DNA of 9,966 bases, taken from NCBI GenBank assembly GCA_947259475.1, contig CAMYLW010000166.1, positions 1 to 9,966 on the forward strand, given 5' to 3'. This DNA is from Thermodesulfobacteriota bacterium. Lineage in GTDB: Bacteria; Desulfobacterota; Syntrophobacteria; BM002. Numbering within the stretch: position 1 is the stretch's first letter; every line of letters starts with the position of its first letter. Below the pieces are notes generated by a model. It saw nothing but the letters and a program-made list of their open reading frames with translations. It was not told the DNA's origin and did not search any database. A program made the translations under genes and the position numbers. Positions 5,055 through 9,966 of the stretch are shown here, one piece after another.

Positions 5055-5207
5055 GAGCGCCGTAGGGGCGAAAAGCGACGTTCCTGTCAGGACCGCCGAA
5101 AGTTCGACGATCCTCACTACAGTGGTCCAGAAAGACGAAGTGGAATAGAGCGAAGAAGTGGGCAGGATCGCAGAAAATCTCCAGCCGGGCATTCAATCTG
5201 GCTGTGA
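5055..5207 (+). pseudogene. Arg-rich RRSG/DRRK-repeat protein remnant lacking a start codon
   Basis: The frame is open from a TAA at 5052-5054 to a TGA at 5205-5207 and reads ERRRGEKRRSCQDRRK, then FDDPHYSGP, then ERRSGIERRSGQDRRK. The spacing of ERRSG and DRRK units is clearly protein-like. I know this style from N-terminal segments of deltaproteobacterial PilZ-associated proteins. No ATG, GTG or TTG follows the in-frame stop. The original start is therefore lost or in another frame: the plus-strand frame through 5031-5054 (VFHTLLKVKS) is open and would need a frameshift to join. It is in the same frame as, and 43 bp upstream of, the gene at 5250, so both may once have formed one operon. Nothing of a PilZ barrel follows. 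Confidence 0.55.
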
Positions 5208-5249
5208 TGTTCAGGTGGGCCAATCCAGAAACTGCAAGCGAGATTGACA

Positions 5250-5432
5250 ATGAAGAAAAGGAAAAAGAAATCCGGGATTCATTTGTTACTGAAGAAGTAT
5301 AGAACCCTGTTCAGAATCCCGGAGAACCAGAACCATTACTCTCGAGAAGACTACAGGAATGCAGAAAGGATGTTCCTGAAACATGCTCTGGAACAACGCA
5401 GGATAGAAGTGCAGGATGACCTCTTCAAATAG
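5250..5432 (+). CDS. Small basic conserved-looking hypothetical protein
   Basis: A 60-residue protein starting at ATG 5250-5252. A TTG two codons earlier (5244) is possible, and the ribosome binding site is weak (GCGAG). It opens with a basic cluster, MKKRKKKSGIHLLLKKY, followed by RTLFRIPENQNHYS and a charged helix REDYRNAERMFLKHALEQRR. The FRIPEN...YSREDYRNAERMFLK arrangement resembles small uncharacterised proteins I associate with sulfate-reducing Desulfobacterota, so I judge it a real gene. No domain name can be given. The basic start suggests nucleic-acid or phospholipid contact, which is inference. It is preceded by the Arg-rich remnant and faces the HU/IHF copy at 5509-5796 tail to tail, with 76 bp between and no obvious terminator. 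Confidence 0.7.
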   Translation: MKKRKKKSGIHLLLKKYRTLFRIPENQNHYSREDYRNAERMFLKHALEQRRIEVQDDLFK

Positions 5433-5508
5433 AACGGTTTATTTCAATGGAGAGGATAAGCACGATGCGTTCCAGGGTTATGATGGGGCAGTCCCATGGA
5501 GAGCGCGG

Positions 5509-5796
5509 CTAACTGTTCCCATTCACAAAATGCCGTAGCTTCCCAGAGTACTTGAAGGTCACGATCTTTCTGGATGCCAGAGTGATCGGCTCTCCAGTCT
5601 GGGGATTTCTTCCCCTTCTCTCCCTTTTTTCTTTCACCGTGAATTTTCCGAAGCCACTTATGAGGACATCCTCGCCATTTTCCAGTGAACCTTTGATCAA
5701 TTCGAACAGGGAGTCGACTACCCTGAGCGAATGCTTCCTAGTGTACCCTACCTGGCTGCTAATGACATTTGCAATGTCGGCTTTGGTAAGTGTCAT
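5509..5796 (-). CDS. HU/IHF-family DNA-binding protein (IHF-alpha-like), copy 2
   Basis: A 95-residue protein, the same length as copy 1 at 3878-4165, with the same frame of conserved blocks: MTLTKADIANVISSQVG, DVLISGFGKFTVKEKRER, GRNPQTG (62-68) with the DNA-intercalating proline, and VTFKYSGKLRHFVNGN. The differences are mostly in the dimer helices (RKHSLRVVDSLFELIKGS) and in the last residues, so the copies may form homo- and heterodimers with different DNA preferences. ATG at 5794-5796 has AGGA 6 bases upstream. It lies 83 bp after the 40-residue zinc-ribbon gene on the same strand and may share its promoter. Nucleoid role as for copy 1. The annotation as IhfA rather than HU rests on the MTLTKA start. 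Confidence 0.93.
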   Translation of the reverse strand: MTLTKADIANVISSQVGYTRKHSLRVVDSLFELIKGSLENGEDVLISGFGKFTVKEKRERRGRNPQTGEPITLASRKIVTFKYSGKLRHFVNGNS

Positions 5797-5879
5797 AGCT
5801 GGTCCTATCCTTCGTTTTTCCCTGGTTAATTGATTCGAGGCAACCTCTTAGCTTATCTGCTGTTTCTTTCTGACCTTCA

Positions 5880-6002
5880 CTAGGCTGCTTCGGCCACCAC
5901 GAACATATCCTTACATTCGGGGCACATCACGCGCTTTCCTATCCTCACTCTGAGCATAATCTTGGCTCTGCACTTTGGGCACATCCTGATGAGACGGAAC
6001 AT
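5880..6002 (-). CDS. 40-residue zinc-ribbon mini-protein
   Basis: ATG at 6000-6002 is preceded by AAGGAGG with an 8-base spacing, a nearly ideal Shine-Dalgarno sequence, and the frame ends at TAG 5880-5882. The 40 residues have two knuckles, MCPKC (7-11) and MCPEC (26-30), separated by a basic strand-like stretch AKIMLRVRIGKRV. They end FVVAEAA. This is a complete minimal zinc ribbon with four Cys ligands. A longer frame in the other register over the same DNA (5911-6096) is a shadow. The gene is 83 bp upstream of HU/IHF copy 2 and probably co-transcribed. A nucleic-acid-binding or protein-docking role is possible but not shown. Confidence 0.75.
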   Translation of the reverse strand: MFRLIRMCPKCRAKIMLRVRIGKRVMCPECKDMFVVAEAA

Positions 6003-6289
6003 GATGGGGACCTCCTTCCCAAAATCTCCTTTGCTCTTTTGGACCGGCAGCCGAAATCGGCGCCGCTTCCGGCTGAAATTTCATTGCAAAATTCAAGCCA
6101 TACGTAAATTTTGAGGTGACAGATATCTTTGTGCTAAGCCACAGAGTCTGGTATTTTGAGCAAATATCTTTGAAAGGTTGCTATTTGGTGGTATTTTTGG
6201 GACTTCTGCTCCCCGTTCCCCGTTTTGATGGGGAATCGGCTCAGACGTGCGTTGCGGTATGTTTACAAGCTAGCACTGAGGAAAAGAGC
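6003..6289. promoter_or_regulatory. Divergent intergenic region with duplicated words
   Basis: It separates the zinc-ribbon mini-gene (minus) from the peptidase gene (plus) and must hold promoters for both. The pair ATTTTGAG then ATATCTTTG occurs twice in the same order (6108-6115 with 6123-6131, and 6153-6160 with 6164-6172). An imperfect CAGCCG/CGGCTG hairpin lies at about 6048-6075, and TTCCCC/GGGGAA at about 6217-6237. The frame is open upstream of 6290 in phase with the peptidase, but there is no ribosome binding site at its far start. No unambiguous -35/-10 pair. Confidence 0.35.
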
Positions 6290-7192
6290 ATGACCAAAAA
6301 GGTGTTGCTCCTAGCATTTTTTCTTTCCATCACTCCCTTTCAGACGCTTCACGCCGAGAACACAGAAATAATTCAAACGGATCAATTGATTGTTCTGTTT
6401 GAAAAACCACTAAGAATTGCTGCAAAAGAAATCATCGATGTGTATCCCACATTAAAAACTGAATTGGAAAACACTCTTGAGTGGACAATAGATTTCAAAC
6501 CAACAATAGTACTTGTAAATGATTCAGAAAAATTTCAGAAAATGACCGGGAACAGTCTCATTGTTGCCTACGCTGTCTCCCAAAGAAATCTGATAGTGAT
6601 TGACCATTCGAAGATGAATACGAAGCCCTTCAGCCTGGGATCGATCATAAAGCACGAATTATGTCACCTGCTCCTTCATGACAAAATAAACAAAGTTATA
6701 CTGCCAAGGTGGCTTGATGAAGGGGTCTCCCAGTGGGTCAGTGACGGTATAGCAGAGATAATAATGAGCAGAAAAGGATCGATTCTCGATCAGGCTGTTT
6801 TAGCAAACAAGCTGTTAAGTCTCAGGAGATTAGATGAGCGTTTTCCTCGAGACGAGAAGTCTCTGCAGCTGGCTTATGAGGAGAGCAAAAGCTTGGTGGA
6901 GTTTATCAACCAAGCGTTTGGCAGGAAGGGACTCCTTGACTTGCTCAAACATATGGAGGATGGCGATGAAGTGGATGTGGCGATTCTGAAGAGTTTCTCA
7001 ATTCCTCCGGATGAGCTTCAGAGAAGGTGGCAAAACCATCTCAAAAAAAGAATTACCTGGTTCTCGTACCTGGCTAACAACCTCTATGGAATCCTGTTTT
7101 TTCTTGCAGCGTTGTTAACTGTCGCCGGGTTTGTCAGGGTGGTAATCAAGAAAAGACGATACGGAGACGAGGAGGAGTCACTAGACACTTAG
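6290..7192 (+). CDS. Exported membrane-anchored HExxH metallopeptidase (peptidase MA-like)
   Basis: A 300-residue protein from ATG 6290, chosen because GAGGA lies 7 bases upstream and a signal peptide follows at once (MTKKVLLLAFFLSITPFQTL, cleavage near HA22). The frame is open back to 6116, but that part lacks a ribosome binding site and would bury the signal. The zinc site is H122ELCH126 with the third ligand probably E144 in LPRWLDEGVSQW, the gluzincin arrangement seen in peptidase MA-like families (Pfam Peptidase_MA_2). LAYEESKSLVEFI (195-207) matches the family's following helix. Residues 264-286 form one membrane helix, followed by a charged cytoplasmic tail (KKRRYGDEEE). The catalytic domain is therefore periplasmic and anchored at its C-terminus. 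The substrate is unknown, probably envelope protein. It is monocistronic; the preceding genes are divergent. Confidence 0.88.
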   Translation: MTKKVLLLAFFLSITPFQTLHAENTEIIQTDQLIVLFEKPLRIAAKEIIDVYPTLKTELENTLEWTIDFKPTIVLVNDSEKFQKMTGNSLIVAYAVSQRNLIVIDHSKMNTKPFSLGSIIKHELCHLLLHDKINKVILPRWLDEGVSQWVSDGIAEIIMSRKGSILDQAVLANKLLSLRRLDERFPRDEKSLQLAYEESKSLVEFINQAFGRKGLLDLLKHMEDGDEVDVAILKSFSIPPDELQRRWQNHLKKRITWFSYLANNLYGILFFLAALLTVAGFVRVVIKKRRYGDEEESLDT

Positions 7193-7273
7193 TTCAAAGC
7201 ACATAGCGACTTCGGGATACTAGTCATGGGTCGTTTGTCGTTAACCCCAATCAATAGGCAGTCTCTAGATAAA

Positions 7274-7428
7274 TTCTAAATCCGAATTACCAAAATCCAA
7301 ATGACCGAAACCCGACAATCTCGATATTCGTGCCTTAGTCTTCGTTTTGAACATTGGGAAATTAAAAACTGGGGACCCGCCCGCAGGGTGGGGAGTCCGA
7401 AGGACAATTTCGATATTCGGATTTAGAA
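7274..7428. repeat. 155-bp intergenic repeat with 14-bp inverted ends
   Basis: TTCTAAATCCGAAT (7274-7287) is exactly inverted as ATTCGGATTTAGAA (7415-7428). The interior has CGATATTCG-type words (7322-7330 and 7410-7418) and an imperfect CCCGCCC/GGGTGGG hairpin around GCA (7378-7394). No frame in it looks coding. It fills most of the convergent spacer between the peptidase and the CDP-alcohol transferase genes. I recall similar CGATATTCGGATTTAG intergenic DNA in deltaproteobacterial genomes. A transcript-end or mobile role is unproven. Confidence 0.65.
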
Positions 7429-7443
7429 GGTGCGGCTTGGTAC

Positions 7444-8112
7444 CTACTGCTTACTAATCTCCCGCCCACTGCCCTGTAGTCGCATCAGTGATATAATCAC
7501 GGCCAGGTTCGGGTGGAGAGCAAGGTAGATCAAGGCAATCAAGGGGAAGTGAATCCAGAAGGGTGTGAGAAGTCCACAAATGATAATGACCGTGGTACGG
7601 CTTCCTTTCCCGGCATACTCCGGCCGGCGATAGTCCAGTTTAAGACTTTCAGCGCGAGCGGTAGCATAGCTGACTTGGCTGCAACCCGCAGCTGCCAAAC
7701 CTGTAAGCACAATCAGCCAAACGGGGCTGATAATTACCCCTCCCGACCCCACACCACCTGAATAGCGAAGACAGTGAAGAAGAATACCGAACAGGAGAGA
7801 AAAGTCCATGTAACGGTCCAATACCGAGTCCAGAAAAGCCCCCTCAGAGCTCACTTTATCAGTCAGTCTGGCAACCTGACCATCTACGCCATCCAGAATC
7901 TGAGCAACTGCAGCCAGCAGCGCCCCTATCCAGGCCAAACCCAGTCCAAAGGCAATGCCACCGCTGATTCCCAAACAGGCTGCCACCAAGGTGAGAACGG
8001 CGGGTCTTATTTCCGGCATGGTGTGCACCAACACCGCTGATACCGGTGCCGAGATATAGACCTTGATGAATCTCAATACAAACCGATCAGTGGGTTTCGT
8101 TTTCCAGCTCAT
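7444..8112 (-). CDS. CDP-alcohol phosphatidyltransferase family membrane enzyme
   Basis: A 222-residue integral membrane protein. The full family signature DGx2ARx8Gx3Dx3D is present: D74GVDGQVAR82, then eight residues, G91AFLDSVLD99. The four Asp (74, 77, 95, 99) bind the metal ions that drive transfer of a phospho-alcohol from a CDP-linked donor to a hydroxyl acceptor. Hydrophobic helices flank it (38-72, about 103-118, 128-148, 172-208). WKTKPTDRFVLRFIK at the N-terminus is amphipathic. The product class (phosphatidyl-, archaetidyl- or inositol-type) cannot be read from the signature. ATG at 8110-8112 overlaps the TGA of the upstream NadM-like gene as ATGA, with GGAGGGCGAGGG before it, so translation is coupled. 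The partner probably supplies or modifies the nucleotide-linked substrate. Confidence 0.9.
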   Translation of the reverse strand: MSWKTKPTDRFVLRFIKVYISAPVSAVLVHTMPEIRPAVLTLVAACLGISGGIAFGLGLAWIGALLAAVAQILDGVDGQVARLTDKVSSEGAFLDSVLDRYMDFSLLFGILLHCLRYSGGVGSGGVIISPVWLIVLTGLAAAGCSQVSYATARAESLKLDYRRPEYAGKGSRTTVIIICGLLTPFWIHFPLIALIYLALHPNLAVIISLMRLQGSGREISKQ

Positions 8113-8639
8113 CCCTCGCCCTCCGGCTTTCGCTGTAAAAACCGAGCCACAGTGGGTGGAACCAACCTCTCCCAGTTGCCATTCGATACAAGCATAGAAC
8201 GCACCTCCTGGCCGCTGATTCCTTTTTTCAAGTTGTCCACCACAACGACCTCGAGCCCAGCCCTACGAAATCGTTCCGCCTTTTGCCTTTCCCAGGGAGA
8301 ATAGACCACAACAAACATTGCCGCACCAGGTGGAACATAGTATTGCCAACGGTCAGGATGGTGGATCGGCAAGGGGACTATAAAGATCCGCTCCAGTGGA
8401 TATCCCTCGTCGCCAAGGGTCTCTTGAATCATCATTAGCCTTTCCGTAAAGGTAAGTGGATTTTCTTCTGGAAGGTGACGATGCTCATTCAATTCATCCG
8501 CCAGAATAGTACTTGGATCAGGATTGGTGATACCCACAATCACATGCTCAGATTGTTCCCAGACCAAACGAAAGTACCGTAGATGCTCAAGATGAAAAGG
8601 CTGAAATCGGCCGTGGATCATGCCATATTTGTATCGCAT
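8109..8639 (-). CDS. NadM-like nucleotidyltransferase (HxGH superfamily)
   Basis: A 176-residue Rossmann-type nucleotidyltransferase. GRFQPFHLEH (10-19) is the nucleotide-binding motif, with H16xxH19 where most relatives have HxGH; here Glu replaces the Gly. NPLTFTERLMMI (60-71) and YSPWERQKAERFRRAG follow. ISGQEVR (141-147) is the second catalytic motif (ISGTxVR), followed by GNWERLVPPTVARFL. The overall pattern is that of archaeal-type nicotinamide-nucleotide adenylyltransferase (NadM), which makes NAD from NMN and ATP. The operon partner (a CDP-alcohol phosphatidyltransferase, ATGA overlap) instead suggests a cytidylyltransferase making a CDP-linked compound. The sequence alone cannot choose. 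ATG at 8637-8639 has GAGGTG a few bases upstream. A 7-bp tandem array (8659-8693) ends at the promoter side of the start. Confidence 0.85.
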   Translation of the reverse strand: MRYKYGMIHGRFQPFHLEHLRYFRLVWEQSEHVIVGITNPDPSTILADELNEHRHLPEENPLTFTERLMMIQETLGDEGYPLERIFIVPLPIHHPDRWQYYVPPGAAMFVVVYSPWERQKAERFRRAGLEVVVVDNLKKGISGQEVRSMLVSNGNWERLVPPTVARFLQRKPEGEG

Positions 8640-8658
8640 AATTACACCTCACAGGGGC

Positions 8659-8693
8659 GATTTTGGATTTAAGATTGCAGATTTCAGATTTAA
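8659..8693. repeat. Five-unit 7-bp tandem array, consensus GATTTNA
   Basis: Units GATTTTG, GATTTAA, GATTGCA, GATTTCA and GATTTAA follow each other without gaps. The array ends 20 bp before the ATG of the NadM-like gene, so it lies in its leader or promoter, where a change in copy number would alter spacing. Confidence 0.7.
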
Positions 8694-8847
8694 AAGCTCA
8701 GCGGTTCATATTCAGGATAACTAAAATCTACCATCCCTAACTTTAAGCTGCTAAGGCTCATCCTAACATACTGCGTTGGGTGAAAAAGGAAGATTTTTCC
8801 CGGGGAAATGTTAATTCTCTATGCGGTGAGCGGTTTGAACGATTTGA

Positions 8848-8883
8848 CTAATTTTCTAATTTCCTAATTAACTAATTGACTAA
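8848..8883. repeat. 8-bp tandem array, consensus CTAATTNN
   Basis: CTAATT begins at 8848, 8856, 8864 and 8872, with CTAA again at 8880: an exact 8-bp period with variable last two bases. It lies just downstream of the antiporter stop. AT-rich slippage or a degenerate dispersed repeat could explain it. Confidence 0.7.
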
Positions 8884-8916
8884 GCTCCATGCCCGCTGCC
8901 AGCTGCTTGCTGCGAG

Positions 8917-9966
8917 CTAGTCATACAATATCTCCCAGTTGGCGTGAAATGAACTGTCGATGAAACTATATCTGTGATCCATGGTCTTACCCCTTCCGGG
9001 AACCAAGGAACTTTCAGGCTTCCAGTATCTTATGTAGATGGCCGGCATGGGGCCGGGTTCGAGTCCTTCCTCCTCGGACACTTCTATCCAGACCTCTTTT
9101 TCCTCTATAATCTTCCAGATGGTGCCATGCTTCTTGCTTCTGATCCTTTCGCCAACCCTGGGCAGTTGCAGCTTCTCTCGCAGCGTCTTGAATCGGTAGC
9201 TTGTCAATTTCTCCTCTTCCAGAATAGGTTCGCCCAAGAGCATGATACCAATGGCACCCAAAGGTGCTGTCACCAGAATACTGAGCACAGCCACCGCCAG
9301 AATTACCTCGCCACCCGCCACCCCGGCCTCCAAGGGAACAGCACCAATCGCCGCCTGTACCGTGGCTTTGGGCACGTAGGCAACCACACAAAACAACCGT
9401 TCTTTCCTGGTGTAGTCAGTTCCCAATACCGAAATATAGGTGCCTATTGATCTGGCCACCAAACCGATAAAGATAATGATCAGGCCTGCCGCCCCCGCTT
9501 TCCAGGCCACGGAAACATTGACCTGGGCTCCTACCAGTACGAAGAGCAGCAATTCCGCAAAAACCCAGAGCTTTTTGAGCTTCTGGGAGATAATGTGAGC
9601 AATGGCTTCCTCCTTCTCCAGGATGATGAAGCCAATGGCCATTACCCCCAACAAGGCGGCAACGGGAACCACATCCTGAGCCACTTCCTCAAGCCACATC
9701 AGACATATGGAGGTCCCAATAATCAGCAGGGTGCGCCTGGGTGGCTGCCAGTCGTACTTGAGAAAAAGCTTGTAAAGCAAGTAGCCGGGAATCAGGCCAA
9801 CGATGATACCTAGGACAACGGAGATAGGTATGCCGGCCAACTGCCAGGCGATGTTTACCTTGTGACCACCGTACATACCCAAAAAGATGGTAAACAGGAC
9901 AATAACGAAGACGTCATCAACAGAGGATGCCGCCAAAATCATTGTGGGGATGCCTTTCTTGGCCCC
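8917..9966 (-). CDS. Monovalent cation/proton antiporter (CPA family), N-terminus outside the window
   Basis: The frame runs into the window edge with no start: GAKKGIPTM precedes MILAASSVDDVFVI, so the first part of the protein is missing and 349 residues are visible. ILAASSVDDVFVIVLFT is the conserved Asp-pair helix of CPA antiporters (NhaP/KefB-type), in which the acidic residues bind Na+/K+ and H+. Further helices follow (about 38-57, 70-85 and on to about 230), with PKATVQAAIGAVPL a typical conserved loop region. After ILLGEPILEEEK comes a cytoplasmic C-terminal tail of some 90 residues with an RVGERIRSKKHGTIWKI segment. This tail is not a TrkA-N domain, and I do not recognise it. It ends at TAG 8917-8919. 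It acts in cytoplasmic pH and ion balance. It is separated by 277 bp from the next minus-strand gene. Confidence 0.85.
   Translation of the reverse strand, partial: GAKKGIPTMILAASSVDDVFVIVLFTIFLGMYGGHKVNIAWQLAGIPISVVLGIIVGLIPGYLLYKLFLKYDWQPPRRTLLIIGTSICLMWLEEVAQDVVPVAALLGVMAIGFIILEKEEAIAHIISQKLKKLWVFAELLLFVLVGAQVNVSVAWKAGAAGLIIIFIGLVARSIGTYISVLGTDYTRKERLFCVVAYVPKATVQAAIGAVPLEAGVAGGEVILAVAVLSILVTAPLGAIGIMLLGEPILEEEKLTSYRFKTLREKLQLPRVGERIRSKKHGTIWKIIEEKEVWIEVSEEEGLEPGPMPAIYIRYWKPESSLVPGRGKTMDHRYSFIDSSFHANWEILYD

Larger units (their letters stand above)
8640..8916. other. Non-coding spacer with two tandem arrays
   Basis: No gene visible on either strand. The spacer carries a 7-bp array near its left end and an 8-bp array near its right end (separate entries), and an imperfect TTTCCC-G-GGGAAA palindrome at 8796-8808. 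It must hold the promoter of the NadM-like gene; no clear boxes were found. Confidence 0.5.

Noticed and set aside
4862..5250. Plus frame 4862-5065 and minus frame 4909-5250
   Set aside because: The minus frame is antisense to the Arg-rich remnant and starts with TTG; the plus frame has no start signal.
6116..6289. 58-codon N-terminal extension of the peptidase
   Set aside because: No ribosome binding site at 6116; the internal ATG at 6290 has one and starts a proper signal peptide.
8974..9813. Plus-strand frames inside the antiporter
   Set aside because: Shadows of the membrane-protein coding strand.

Overview
The window looks like a chromosomal segment from a Gram-negative bacterium, most likely a Desulfobacterota-type (deltaproteobacterial) lineage. 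This is inferred from IHF-alpha-like HU proteins next to small PilZ (c-di-GMP receptor) proteins, an RRSG/DRRK-rich protein fragment of the kind found with PilZ proteins there, and intergenic repeats built from CGATATTCG/ATTCGGATTT words. No rRNA, tRNA, CRISPR array or complete transposase is present. Intergenic space is large and rich in repeats.

Layout. 1-115: hairpin cluster with an open frame entering from outside the window, possibly the right end of an IS200/IS605-type element. 112-420 (-): Cys/His-rich metal-binding protein with a recognisable promoter. 671-841 (+): possible 56-residue membrane peptide. 870-1406 (-): unknown helical protein. 1623-2047 (-): two translationally coupled small proteins (helical, then zinc ribbon). 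2048-2425: repeat-filled spacer. 2426-2983 (-): exported helical protein. 3137-3174 (-): rho-independent terminator whose G-U pairs fix its strand. 3254-3479: 226-bp MITE-like element with 15-bp inverted ends bounded by TA. 3493-4542 (-): PilZ, HU/IHF, PilZ operon, read from 4542 down to 3493. 4543-5249: mostly non-coding, with a hairpin and an Arg-rich remnant of a (+) gene. 5250-5432 (+): 60-residue conserved-looking protein. 5509-6002 (-): 40-residue zinc ribbon followed by a second HU/IHF paralogue. 6290-7192 (+): exported, membrane-anchored HExxH metallopeptidase. 7274-7428: intergenic inverted repeat. 7444-8639 (-): NadM-like nucleotidyltransferase overlapping a CDP-alcohol phosphatidyltransferase. 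8640-8916: spacer with exact 7-bp and 8-bp tandem arrays. 8917-9966 (-): C-terminal part of a monovalent cation/proton antiporter running off the window.

How the parts may fit. The HU/IHF and PilZ genes between about 3.5 and 6.0 kb form a small cluster of nucleoid-architecture and c-di-GMP-responsive proteins. The two HU copies are close paralogues about 1.3 kb apart, so local duplication is likely. The NadM-like/CDP-alcohol transferase pair suggests a two-step route: make a nucleotide-activated compound, then transfer a phospho-alcohol at the membrane. The substrates cannot be read from sequence. The left 2 kb carries only unrecognised small genes beside mobile-element signals and is the most accessory-looking part.
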